Of a DNA stretch of 32,011 nucleotides, positions 1-7,696 are shown one piece after another. Numbering within the stretch: position 1 is the stretch's first letter; the number at the start of each line of letters is the position of its first letter. Under the pieces are notes generated by a model. It did not search any database. It had not been told where the DNA came from and saw nothing but the letters and a program-made list of their open reading frames with translations. A program made the position numbers and the translations under genes. Source of the DNA: Caldilineaceae bacterium (GTDB taxonomy: Bacteria > Chloroflexota > Anaerolineae > Caldilineales > Caldilineaceae); NCBI GenBank assembly GCA_022824685.1, contig JAJDZJ010000179.1, positions 1-32,011 of the forward strand, given 5' to 3'.

Positions 1-17
1 GCCCTCAGTCGGCGAGA
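1..17. repeat. 17-base terminal direct repeat, left copy
   Basis: The first 17 bases (gccctcagtcggcgaga) are identical to the last 17 bases of the window. A chance match of this length at exactly the two ends is very unlikely, so it marks either contig circularity or a repeat on which the assembly broke. No gene covers it. Confidence 0.9.
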
Positions 18-116
18 TAAGTTAAATTCTCCGTCTACGTGCCATCTTTCGTACATTTCCCTGTGTCTTACCCCGACCTGGAAGAGTATTCGGCTGCATT
101 TCGATGTTCTGACCCA

Positions 117-136
117 ATTTAGATGCAATCGCCCTG
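117..136 (-). repeat. Terminal inverted repeat half, left end of contig
   Basis: Read on the minus strand this segment is cagggcgattgcatctaaat. It matches 18 of 20 bases of the segment at 31874-31893 on the plus strand. The two face each other across the contig junction, each about 116-118 bases inside its end. I infer a short mobile-element-like unit. No transposase is visible. Confidence 0.7.
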
Positions 137-180
137 CCATCCGGCCCCTTTGCCAAAGCCGAATGGGCGGTTTTCTTTGT

Positions 181-1233
181 TCAGTCCCCCTCCCCTTCCC
201 TGACGATTTCAGGCGTAAAGACCCCCTTGTCCATGATGCGCACCCCGTCCACCTCGATCGTGCATTGCGTCGGAATGACATCGACATGATGGTCCGACTT
301 CCAATCCGCGCCTGTCTGCTTCCCGTCCGGGTCGCCAAAGGCAACGTGTACACCCGGGAACTTCTCGTCCTGAAGTAGATTCCCCACCAGTCCGGTCAAG
401 GCGATGTTGGTGCCGATCGCGAACTCCCCGACCCTGTCTGCGTTCTCCGCCCCAAAAATGTAGGACCGGACATCCTCCGCCAGAGTCTCGTCTTCGCAAC
501 GTACCTCGACCACCCTTCCTTTTTCAACCGCAAACGTCACCGGCGTGTCCAGAATCCCGTACCGTTCGCTGAAATAGTCACCTAGCTCGTCCGCCACCAG
601 AACGCCATTGGCGTCCCGCGGTGACGTGAACGTCTCCCCCTCCGGCAGATTCCCCCACTCGCCCGCTTCATGGTAGAGCCCGTGACACGGGATCCAATTG
701 AACGCCGGATCGAAGCTGGCCGTCAAGTCTGTTCCCTTCGGATTGGTCACCCGTATCTCCGCCGCATCGCGCACAATTCCGTGGACGCGCATCGTGACGT
801 CGTAAATCCGCTGGTAGTCCACTCGCATCCCCTGCATCATCAGCGGAGGGGTGATGTTGATCATGTGGCCGTGGCGGGCCCCGTCCGGGTTTGCCTGCAT
901 GACTGCGGGCATATAGGCCATTCGGAACTTCAACTCTCCCGGCCGGCTGCTGGCAGTGTAAAAGCTGACGTGCGGCTGGAATCGTTCCAGCGCCGCCTGC
1001 AGCGCAGCAGGCATCGCCGTAATCGGCCGTGTGCCTAGCGTCTCCAGTGTATATGTCTCCACTGCAGCGGCGATCGGACTCGCGGCATCGGCCAGAGCCT
1101 GGCTGATCAGAGAAGACCCTTCGTCCCCGAGAATCATCACGCGCTCGGCCGGCTGCAGCCCCATGCAGACCCGTACCGCGGCCTCCGCCCCGGCCCTCAT
1201 CTCTTCAAGAGTATATTTCCCTGTCGACTTCAT
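181..1233 (-). CDS. M29-family metallo-aminopeptidase (aminopeptidase T/AmpS-like)
   Basis: The 350-residue protein resembles cytoplasmic M29 aminopeptidases, which remove N-terminal residues from peptides using a two-metal centre. The typical motif NLPEGETFTSP lies at residues 195-205, with the expected metal-ligand glutamate E200. A second acidic motif, GEFAIGTN, starts at G269 with E270. H296 (in HVAFGD), H315/H316 and D318 (in SDHHVD) correspond to the family's other metal ligands. Length is slightly below the roughly 400 usual for AmpT/AmpS, mainly at the N-terminus, so it is closer to the shorter 'leucyl aminopeptidase' M29 branch. The ATG start has purine-rich AGGAGG and AAGGAG sequences just upstream. 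It lies 84 bases downstream of the potassium channel gene on the same strand and may share its transcript. Peptide specificity cannot be read from sequence. Confidence 0.88.
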   Translation of the reverse strand: MKSTGKYTLEEMRAGAEAAVRVCMGLQPAERVMILGDEGSSLISQALADAASPIAAAVETYTLETLGTRPITAMPAALQAALERFQPHVSFYTASSRPGELKFRMAYMPAVMQANPDGARHGHMINITPPLMMQGMRVDYQRIYDVTMRVHGIVRDAAEIRVTNPKGTDLTASFDPAFNWIPCHGLYHEAGEWGNLPEGETFTSPRDANGVLVADELGDYFSERYGILDTPVTFAVEKGRVVEVRCEDETLAEDVRSYIFGAENADRVGEFAIGTNIALTGLVGNLLQDEKFPGVHVAFGDPDGKQTGADWKSDHHVDVIPTQCTIEVDGVRIMDKGVFTPEIVREGEGD

Positions 1234-1317
1234 CTCCTTGCACGCCTCCTGGACTGTAGATGTATGCGTGGCGGCGCCCCAAATTTCGGCGGGCTCCAGC
1301 CAAATATTTTTGCGCCC

Positions 1318-2847
1318 TTACCCTAGAATTACCGGTTCCTCCGGATATTGAATGAGCGAGGGCCGCTCCCTCTGCGCCAGGGCGATGACGATCGTCAACG
1401 GCCCCAGTCGACCCCAAAACATCGTCAACGCGATCAGCGCCTGGCCCCACTCATTCAGCCTTCCCGTAAAGCCAAGAGAGTAGCCGGCATTCGCGAACGC
1501 GCTGACAACCTCGAACCCAATCGCGAAGATATCCCCCTGCTGCAACAATGACAGCGCCATCGTAACCGCCCCCACCAGGAGAGTGCTGACCGTCATGATC
1601 GCGACCGCCTTGTTCAAGGTTTCGCGCGGGACTGAGCGGCCAAACGCCACGGCCTGGTTGTCGCCTCCCTTGGCCGTTGCCAGGGCCGAAATCAGCAACA
1701 CGCCGACGGTGCTGCTCGTCACGCCCCCGGCCATGCTCGCCGGCGCGCCGCCGATGAACATCCAGAATAGCAGCATCAGCTGCGTGCTCTGGCTCAGCTC
1801 TTCCAGGGGCAAAATCGTCAATCCCGCGGTGCGCGCCGATATGACGGTGAAAACACTGATCGCGATCTGCTCTCCCAGTGTATGGGCGGCAAGGTTCACA
1901 GCGAAAAGGTCCCGATCCAGAAACATCACTGCCAAACCGAGTGCGAGAAGCGCTGCGGTCAGGCCCAAAGTGATGCGCGTGTTCAGCGCCAGCATTCGAC
2001 TCCTGAAGTAACCGGCCAAGTCGTACAGCACCGCAACGCCCACGCCTCCAAGAATGATGAGCAGGGACATCACCGTAAGCGTGAAATAGTCGGCGCCGAA
2101 ACCGAATACCGGCTCGCGGCCGCTGCCAGCAAACAGGTCGAACCCGGCATTGCAGTAGCTGCTGACCGCGTGAAAGAGCGCCAGCCACAGCGCCTCCCCA
2201 TCGGGAAGCTCCGTCCGCCAGCGCAGCCAGAGCAACAGCGTGCCCACCGCCTCAATCGACACGGTGATGACCAGAACATAGAGGGCCAGATTGGCCACGC
2301 TGCCCAGCCGGCCCCAGCGACGCGTCAGCCCAAACTGTCCGTCCCCTCCCAGCGTCTGATGAATCACAAACCGTTCGTTGAGGGTGACGCGCCGCCCCAC
2401 TAGGCGAAAGAGCAGCACACTGAAGGCGATAAACCCAACCCCGCCCACCTGGAGCAGTGCCAAGAGGACGACCTGTCCAAACCGGCTGAAGTCCGTGGCC
2501 GTCGTGAGGACGCCCAACCCCGTCACAGTCACGGCGCTGGTTGACGTGAAGACGGCCTCGACCCAGGAAATCGAGACGCCCGAATTCGTGGCCGCGGGCA
2601 GCTTCAGAAGCACTGTTCCCAGCGCTATGATGCCGGCGAAACCATAGATCAGCATGCGGGGCGCCTGCGCCTTCGAAGCGCGGCGCCCCGAAACCTTCTC
2701 GTTCCGAGCCTCGCCGGGGCCCTGCCCCGGTGGCTTGGCCGCATCCTCCTGCTCTTCCGGGTGGAGCCTCAGCAGCAGCTCGCCGGAGGAGCCGTCCCCG
2801 GTGGCGTCGCCTTCTTCTTTTCCTCGATCAGCCCAACCGTTCTTCAT
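1318..2847 (-). CDS. ktrB: Trk/Ktr-type K+ transport membrane subunit (KtrB/TrkH family)
   Basis: This is an integral membrane potassium uptake subunit of the SKT superfamily, with four repeated membrane-pore-membrane units. All four pore loops keep the selectivity-filter glycine: TVTGLG, SYCNAGF, SARTAGL and SAFANAGYS. The first membrane helix begins at LIYGFAGIIALG, about residue 66 of the form given here. Before it lies a hydrophilic, charged tail (RGKEEGDATGDG and similar) that is longer than usual. I chose the ATG at 2847, preceded by AGAGG, giving 509 residues. The same frame is open to a TTG at 2928 (536 residues) with an in-frame ATG at 2904, so the start is uncertain. KtrB normally needs the cytoplasmic RCK subunit KtrA/TrkA; none is encoded in this window. 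A promoter candidate lies upstream at 3178-3207. Confidence 0.9.
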   Translation of the reverse strand: MKNGWADRGKEEGDATGDGSSGELLLRLHPEEQEDAAKPPGQGPGEARNEKVSGRRASKAQAPRMLIYGFAGIIALGTVLLKLPAATNSGVSISWVEAVFTSTSAVTVTGLGVLTTATDFSRFGQVVLLALLQVGGVGFIAFSVLLFRLVGRRVTLNERFVIHQTLGGDGQFGLTRRWGRLGSVANLALYVLVITVSIEAVGTLLLWLRWRTELPDGEALWLALFHAVSSYCNAGFDLFAGSGREPVFGFGADYFTLTVMSLLIILGGVGVAVLYDLAGYFRSRMLALNTRITLGLTAALLALGLAVMFLDRDLFAVNLAAHTLGEQIAISVFTVISARTAGLTILPLEELSQSTQLMLLFWMFIGGAPASMAGGVTSSTVGVLLISALATAKGGDNQAVAFGRSVPRETLNKAVAIMTVSTLLVGAVTMALSLLQQGDIFAIGFEVVSAFANAGYSLGFTGRLNEWGQALIALTMFWGRLGPLTIVIALAQRERPSLIQYPEEPVILG

Positions 2848-3166
2848 CGCCTCTGTTTGCAGCCATCCGCATTCTGCGTTCCGGCGAAACCTCCGCCGCA
2901 GCATCCTGCCCCAGCCAACCTGCCCCAACCGACTTGAGTCTAATGTACACCCGCGCCTGAGCCATTACAAAAAGGAGAGGGCCTCCCGTCTGAATTCTTG
3001 GACTTCTCACTTCACGCCCGTAAGGCCCGCTTCCCACGCCCGCTTCACGCCAGGCGCGCATCCCGACCGCAAGTCGAACGGGTCACATTGCACCGCGCTG
3101 GTTCTCTGGCTCCAAAGCGCGAGTTGCGAGAATGCGCACCTGCCACCCCCCCCGATTTTTCACTTG

Positions 3167-3184
3167 GTATAAAAAATATTATAC
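3167..3184. repeat. AT-rich palindrome, operator-like
   Basis: Six-base arms GTATAA and TTATAC are perfect inverted repeats separated by six bases, in an AT-rich island within GC-rich DNA. The right arm overlaps the minus-strand -10 candidate TATAAT, the position expected for a repressor site. No regulator can be assigned. Confidence 0.45.
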
Positions 3185-3207
3185 GGAATAAAAATCCAGG
3201 ACGGCAA
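3178..3207 (-). promoter_or_regulatory. Sigma-70-like promoter candidate for the potassium channel gene
   Basis: On the minus strand, a perfect TATAAT (-10, plus-strand 3178-3183) is preceded by TTGCCG (-35, 3202-3207) at an 18-base spacing. Transcription would begin near 3170, leaving a leader of about 320 bases before the ATG at 2847 (about 240 if translation starts at 2928). The -10 is consensus; the -35 matches poorly. The call rests on these motifs only. Confidence 0.35.
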
Positions 3208-3342
3208 ACTGGACCCCCCTCCCGCCCTGTCCCCCCTTCTTCAAAGTCCATCTCCTCCTGAAAGTGCAACGGCGACCCATTGCATGCACGCCCAAGGCGT
3301 GAAGAGACGGTCAGCCCTCCGGCTCCGCGGCAGGAGGCGAAT

Positions 3343-3379
3343 CCCTGTGGGGCGTCCTTTTTTGGTAACCGCCGCAGGG
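3343..3379. other. Strong hairpin of unknown role
   Basis: CCCTGTGG-GG-CG at 3343-3354 can pair with CGCCGCAGGG at 3370-3379, giving about ten pairs with one G-U and a two-base bulge. The loop contains a T-run. It could form in RNA from either strand. It lies upstream of the minus promoter candidate, so it would not be in that transcript's leader. Confidence 0.3.
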
Positions 3380-3688
3380 GTTCTGACTGCTGAATCTTTC
3401 TACTCGATTTGCTATGCGAAGGAATGCCCCCCTCCTTCCAGCCGGCGCCGACCGCCCGGCCCAAGAGAAAACCGTTTCCCGCTCCTCGTCTCTCAGTCCT
3501 CCCCCTATTGTCTTGCCCGCCATCTATCACGCGTCTGCGGCCCGTCGTTCCCGTCCGCCCATTCTCAACAGGCGCTCTCCAGCCTACTGAACACACGTCC
3601 ACCGATGCGAAGTTGCCGCCGCCCCGGAGGTACGCGCGCCAACCCATTCTGAGACCAGCCAAAACAGGAAAAAACTTGCGTCAACACA

Positions 3689-3708
3689 CGTAAACGCTCG
3701 TAAACGCT
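3689..3708. repeat. Tandem decamer CGTAAACGCT x2
   Basis: The ten-base unit cgtaaacgct occurs twice in direct tandem, one helical turn apart, preceded by the partial match cacgtaaacgct. Such phasing is typical of cooperative protein-binding sites. It lies about 330 bases upstream of the phosphatase gene, in the divergent regulatory region. The binding protein is unknown. Confidence 0.5.
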
Positions 3709-4037
3709 CACGCGACGGCTCCCGTCTTTCTCCTATTACCGCGAACCCCAAAGTCCACATTCTACCTGGCCCCGATTGCAGAGAAGCAACCGGAAACCGC
3801 GCCAACGCCATTGAACTGAACTCCGTGTGAACCGGTCCCGTTCACGTCCTCCTCCGGTGTTCCCTGATGGACCGGATGCCGCAGCCCAACACTGCCCAAT
3901 CCCCCTTCTCGCGCCGCACTCATTTGTCCCAATTTTTGCCAATTCGACCCTGTTCATGTACCCTCACCCTGAATGCGCTTTTCAGTTGCACGAAGATTTC
4001 ACATTCGTCCTTTCTGAGTGCGGAGAACAGCCTTCAA

Positions 4038-4763
4038 ATGATACTCTATCTGATTCGTCACGGACAGTCAGCCAACAATCTTCTCGCCGAGCAGCTCAAA
4101 GAGCGGGCTGGCCCGTATCCCTTCGAGACATACATGAAGCAGCGCGTCGCCGAACCGCCGCTGACCGACTTGGGGGAACTCCAGGCCGAAAGGCTTGGCG
4201 AACACGCTAAGACTCTGCCATTGACCCGCCTCTATTGCAGCCCCATGCTGCGCACGATGCAGACAGTTCGGCCCCTTGCCCAACTGAAGGGCCTCAATCC
4301 CGCTGTTTGGATCGACCTGCACGAGCACGGAGGCGTCTTCCATCGACCCGGCTCCGACGCCGCAGCTGTCGGCCATCCGGGCCTCAACCGCTTGGAAATG
4401 AGCCAGCTGTTTCCCGGTTATCAGCTCAACGGAATCAGCGACAAAGGCTGGTGGCGCGGCGGCGAAGAGGACCTCGCCTCCTGCCATGCCCGCGCCGTGC
4501 GGGTCGCCGACAGACTGCACACCATGGCCAGAGAATTGGCAGAGGAAGAGAGCATCGCCGCCGTCAGTCACGGTACCTTTATGGATAGCCTCCTGAAGGC
4601 TCTCCTCGGCCGCCTGCCCGGCACAGGACTCTATTTCAACCACCACAACACCGGTGTCACCCACGTTGACCTGAACACGCCCGCAAGCGGCGGCAGCGCC
4701 ATCGTCAACGTCCGCTATACAAACCGGGCCGAACACCTCAATGAAGTCAATCTGACCTACTGA
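4038..4763 (+). CDS. Histidine phosphatase (phosphoglycerate mutase-like) family protein
   Basis: This 241-residue cytoplasmic protein belongs to the branch-1 histidine phosphatases. It has the LIRHGQS motif at residues 5-11, where H8 would be the phosphorylated histidine. R72 lies in the SPMLRT motif, and the second catalytic histidine, H178, lies in AVSHGT. The substrate is not determined: the family covers mutases, sugar and cofactor phosphatases. I chose the ATG at 4038 because RHG then sits at residues 7-9, as is usual. The frame is open to 3867, but that extension is Ser/Thr/Pro-rich and implausible. GGAG lies about 12 bases upstream of the ATG. The next gene, thrH, starts 12 bases after the stop, so the two are probably cotranscribed phosphoryl-transfer enzymes. 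Confidence 0.85.
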   Translation: MILYLIRHGQSANNLLAEQLKERAGPYPFETYMKQRVAEPPLTDLGELQAERLGEHAKTLPLTRLYCSPMLRTMQTVRPLAQLKGLNPAVWIDLHEHGGVFHRPGSDAAAVGHPGLNRLEMSQLFPGYQLNGISDKGWWRGGEEDLASCHARAVRVADRLHTMARELAEEESIAAVSHGTFMDSLLKALLGRLPGTGLYFNHHNTGVTHVDLNTPASGGSAIVNVRYTNRAEHLNEVNLTY

Positions 4764-4775
4764 GAGGAGCCAAAT

Positions 4776-5402
4776 TTGGCCGACTTACGCCCCTGCCTGT
4801 TTGCCAGCGACCTGGAGGGCGTTCTCGTGCCGGAGATCTGGATCGCCTTTGCCGAAAAGACCGGTATCGAGCAGCTGCGCCTCACCACGCGCGACGTGTC
4901 CGACTACGATCAGCTGATGCGGATGCGGCTCAAGATCCTGAAAGAACGCAACCTCCGCCTACAGGACATTCAAGACGTTATCGCCACCGTCGCGCCTCTG
5001 CCCGGTGCCATGCAGTTCGTCGACTGGGTTCGAGAGCGTACCCAATTCGTAATCATCTCCGATACCTTCTACGAGTTTGCCCAGCCGCTCATGGCGCAAC
5101 TCGGCTATCCAACCATCTTCTGCCACTCTCTCGAAGTCGACGCAGAAGGAACAATCACCGGCTATCGCCTGCGCCTGGCCCAGTCGAAACGCAAGGCGAT
5201 GTCAGCATTTCGCGACCTCCAGTTCCGGACCATGGCGATGGGTGACTCGTACAACGATATCGCCATGCTCAGGAATGCCGATATCGGTGTCCTCTTCGAC
5301 CCCCCGACCAACGTCATCGAAGACCATCCCGACCTGCCTGTAGTTCGAAACTACTGTGAAGCGCGGTCAAGCATAAATGCCTGGTTAGCGGACGGAGCAT
5401 AG
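4776..5402 (+). CDS. thrH: ThrH, bifunctional phosphoserine phosphatase/homoserine phosphotransferase
   Basis: This 208-residue HAD-superfamily enzyme strongly resembles ThrH. ThrH dephosphorylates phosphoserine and can transfer the phosphate to homoserine, linking serine and threonine synthesis. The ThrH signature DLEGVLVPEIWIAFAEKTGI begins at nucleophile D12; E14 replaces the second aspartate of ordinary HAD phosphatases, as in known ThrH. HAD motif II is ISDTFYEF, and the metal-binding GDSYND motif is present. Length matches the family (about 200-205). The start is a TTG, chosen because GAGAGGAG lies seven bases upstream and overlaps the preceding stop codon. Tight spacing to the upstream histidine phosphatase suggests one transcript. 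Confidence 0.93.
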   Translation: MADLRPCLFASDLEGVLVPEIWIAFAEKTGIEQLRLTTRDVSDYDQLMRMRLKILKERNLRLQDIQDVIATVAPLPGAMQFVDWVRERTQFVIISDTFYEFAQPLMAQLGYPTIFCHSLEVDAEGTITGYRLRLAQSKRKAMSAFRDLQFRTMAMGDSYNDIAMLRNADIGVLFDPPTNVIEDHPDLPVVRNYCEARSSINAWLADGA

Positions 5403-5446
5403 GAGTCCCTCCTTGCGCCTTCTGCACTGCATCTGAGATTGGATAG

Positions 5447-5959
5447 ATGGCCGCATCGCCGACCGGCCCCAAACAGGCGGCTCAGGAGTCCGGATCCACC
5501 GAGTTGGTGACCGTTCTCGGCTACATTCTGACGGTGTCCTACCCGCTTCTCGCGCTGTCTACGGGCGTCCGAGCGCTGTTTCAGCTCTTCCTGAAAGAAG
5601 GGGTCGTCAACTACCTTGCCCCGACCTTGAGCCTTGTGGCCGCCCTCTCCTACCTGACAGCCACGATCGGATTCGCCTACCGCACGAGCTGGGCTTGGCG
5701 CCTCTCGGTGAACGTACTGTTCTTCGAGACGGCCCTCACACTGCTCGTCGGTACTCTGAGCCTCATCGTCCCCGAATTCATCGGCCGAACCGTCTGGCGT
5801 CACTTTGGCGCCGACTATGGCTACTTTCCCCTGTTCCAACCGGCAATCGGTCTGGCCTGGCTGTTCTGGCCCTCGATCAAACAACAATATGGACTGTCTC
5901 CTGGCCCTGCTCGGGGCGGGAGCGGCCCCGTCAAGGAGCAAAGGGAAAGGAGCAAATGA
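5447..5959 (+). CDS. Small four-helix membrane protein, unknown function
   Basis: I do not recognise this 170-residue protein. It has a short polar N-terminus, hydrophobic stretches near residues 20-48, 56-78, 84-108 and 128-142 consistent with four membrane helices, and a basic hydrophilic C-terminal tail. No catalytic motif is visible. Its stop codon overlaps the start of the next gene, an ABC permease, as ATGA, so the two are translationally coupled. An accessory role in that transporter is possible but unproven. The start ATG has only a weak ribosome binding site. It lies 44 bases after thrH. Confidence 0.7.
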   Translation: MAASPTGPKQAAQESGSTELVTVLGYILTVSYPLLALSTGVRALFQLFLKEGVVNYLAPTLSLVAALSYLTATIGFAYRTSWAWRLSVNVLFFETALTLLVGTLSLIVPEFIGRTVWRHFGADYGYFPLFQPAIGLAWLFWPSIKQQYGLSPGPARGGSGPVKEQRERSK

Positions 5960-7659
5960 CCGGCGGGAAAGGGGCGCCTGCGCAATCCCGAAGAAGCATA
6001 GCCAGTCAGGTCCTGCGCAACGCATACGCTTCAGGGCCGCTCAGCCATGCAGGTGACGCCACCCGTCTTGCCGTTCACCGGCATTTCGGCCTCCTGTTCA
6101 GAGCCGCTGTCCTCCTCGTCGCGCTGGCGATGTTGCTGCCCCCCGCCTACCTGGTCTACCGAGCCGCCGGCGTCGGCTTGGACGAGCTGACAGGCCTGCT
6201 CGGCCGCACGCGCATCCTCCAAATCATGTGGAACAGCCTCCTGCTCACCTGCGGCGTCACCACCTTGTCCCTCGCCCTCGCCCTCCCTCTGGCATGGCTG
6301 ACCGAGAGAACCGACATTCCGGGGCGAAGAGTCTGGACGGTACTGGCGATGATGCCGCTTGTCATTCCAAGCTATGTCGGCGGATACACCTTGATCGCCA
6401 TGTTTGGCCCGCGCGGGATCCTGCAGGAGTTCTTGCATCCTCTCGGTGTAGAGCGGCTGCCTTCCATCTACGGCTTTACCGGCGCGCTTTGGGTCCTTAC
6501 GCTCTTCACCTATCCCTATATCTTCATGAGCGTTCGCGCCGCGCTTCACAGGTTCGACCCGTCGCTCGAAGAGGCCGCGCGCTCACTAGGCTACAACGGG
6601 CTGCAGACCTTTCTGAGAGTCACTTTGCCCAATCTGCGTCCCGCCATCACCGCAGGCGGGCTGCTGGTCGCACTGTACACGCTCAGCGACTTCGGCGCCG
6701 TCTCCCTCCTGCGATTCAACAGCTTTACCCGGGCGATTTACGTTCAGTATCTGAGCAGCTTCGACCGCAACGTCGCTTCTCTTCTGTCATTGGCGTTGAT
6801 CGTGTTTACGATTATACTACTGCTGCTTGAACGCAACAGCAGAGGGCGCGGCCGACCTCGCTACTACCGCAGCAGCAGCGGCGTGGTCGCCCCCCGGAAA
6901 CGCATTGAGCTCGCTCGCCGCAAGTGGCCTGCGCTCGCCTTCTGTTCAACTGTCGTGATGGCCGCCCTTGTGTTGCCTACCAGCGTGATTCTGTACTGGT
7001 TGCTCCGAGGACTCGCAGCCGGCGAGCCTCTGGCTCCCGTTTGGGCCGCGACGCTCAACAGTTTCCGCGCCGGCGCCCTGGCCGCCCTTGCCGCCGCCGC
7101 GCTCGGCCTTCCCGTCGCCTATGGGGCCATCAGACTGGGGGGCCGCTTGATGACTTTCGCGGCGCGAGCCGTCTATCTGGGTTACGGACTGCCGGGTATC
7201 GTGATCGCCCTTAGTCTTGTTTTCTTTGGCGCAAATTTTGCTCCGTGGCTTTACCAGACCCTGTGGATTTTGGTGTTCGCCTATGTCGTACGCTTCCTGC
7301 CGCAGGCTATGGGCGCGATGCAAATCAGCTTGTCGCAGATGAATCCTCGCCTGGAGGAAGCCGGACGAAGTCTGGGCCTGGGCAATCGAGCCGTTTTCAG
7401 GCGCATAACCGCCCCGATCGTTCGCCCCGGCATTCTGGCTGGAATGGCTCTCGTCTTTCTGACGACGGTGAAAGAGCTGCCGGCAACTCTACTTCTGAGT
7501 CCAACCGGTTTCTCAACACTGGCGACGAAAATCTGGTCGGCAACCGACGAAGCGTTTTTCGCCCGTGCCGCCGCGCCCGCGCTGATTCTCTTGGCAATGT
7601 CAGCCTTAAGCATCTTTCTTGTCCTTACGCAGGAGGAAAGGGATGTGAGTAGCGGCTAG
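5956..7659 (+). CDS. Fused ABC transporter permease, iron(III)/FbpB-like
   Basis: This 567-residue inner-membrane protein fuses two binding-protein-dependent permease domains, as in FbpB/SfuB-type ferric iron importers. Each half carries an EAA loop that docks to the ATPase: [11 protein letters not shown] from residue 205 and [11 protein letters not shown] from residue 467. About twelve hydrophobic segments are visible. The start is the ATG at 5956, which overlaps the preceding stop codon (ATGA) and has AAAGGAG just upstream. The frame extends to 5695, but that part lies inside the upstream gene. The ATPase gene follows 37 bases later. No substrate-binding protein gene is present nearby, so the substrate is inferred only from fold type; thiamine or other anions and metals remain possible. 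Confidence 0.88.
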   Translation: MTGGKGAPAQSRRSIASQVLRNAYASGPLSHAGDATRLAVHRHFGLLFRAAVLLVALAMLLPPAYLVYRAAGVGLDELTGLLGRTRILQIMWNSLLLTCGVTTLSLALALPLAWLTERTDIPGRRVWTVLAMMPLVIPSYVGGYTLIAMFGPRGILQEFLHPLGVERLPSIYGFTGALWVLTLFTYPYIFMSVRAALHRFDPSLEEAARSLGYNGLQTFLRVTLPNLRPAITAGGLLVALYTLSDFGAVSLLRFNSFTRAIYVQYLSSFDRNVASLLSLALIVFTIILLLLERNSRGRGRPRYYRSSSGVVAPRKRIELARRKWPALAFCSTVVMAALVLPTSVILYWLLRGLAAGEPLAPVWAATLNSFRAGALAALAAAALGLPVAYGAIRLGGRLMTFAARAVYLGYGLPGIVIALSLVFFGANFAPWLYQTLWILVFAYVVRFLPQAMGAMQISLSQMNPRLEEAGRSLGLGNRAVFRRITAPIVRPGILAGMALVFLTTVKELPATLLLSPTGFSTLATKIWSATDEAFFARAAAPALILLAMSALSIFLVLTQEERDVSSG

Positions 7660-7696
7660 CCTGACATCCAGCCGCGCAACACACACCCAACGCGCC

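Larger units (their letters stand above)
2848..4037. other. 1.2-kb divergent intergenic region without a convincing gene
   Basis: This gap separates the minus-strand potassium channel gene from the plus-strand phosphatase gene. The open frames inside it (for example minus 3045-3662 and plus 3284-3652) have low-complexity Arg/Pro/Ser/Gly-rich translations with no recognisable motif, so I reject them. The plus strand is markedly C-rich over much of 3130-3900. Visible structure includes an AT-rich palindrome and promoter candidate near 3167-3207, a strong hairpin at 3343-3379 and a tandem decamer at 3689-3708. It presumably holds the promoters for both flanking operons. I could not match any part to a riboswitch consensus I know, including the c-di-AMP (ydaO) type often found with Ktr genes. 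Confidence 0.6.

Noticed and set aside
3160..3660. Possible c-di-AMP (ydaO-type) riboswitch upstream of ktrB
   Set aside because: Looked for because Ktr genes often carry one, but I could not match the conserved core on the minus strand. A covariance-model search would decide.
3045..3662. A 205-codon minus-strand frame in the divergent intergenic region
   Set aside because: The translation is Gly/Arg-rich low complexity with no motif, as expected from a C-rich plus strand lacking stops.
5695..5955. N-terminal extension of the ABC permease frame
   Set aside because: It overlaps the upstream membrane protein gene out of frame, encodes Arg-rich non-membrane sequence, and the ATG at 5956 has a good ribosome binding site.
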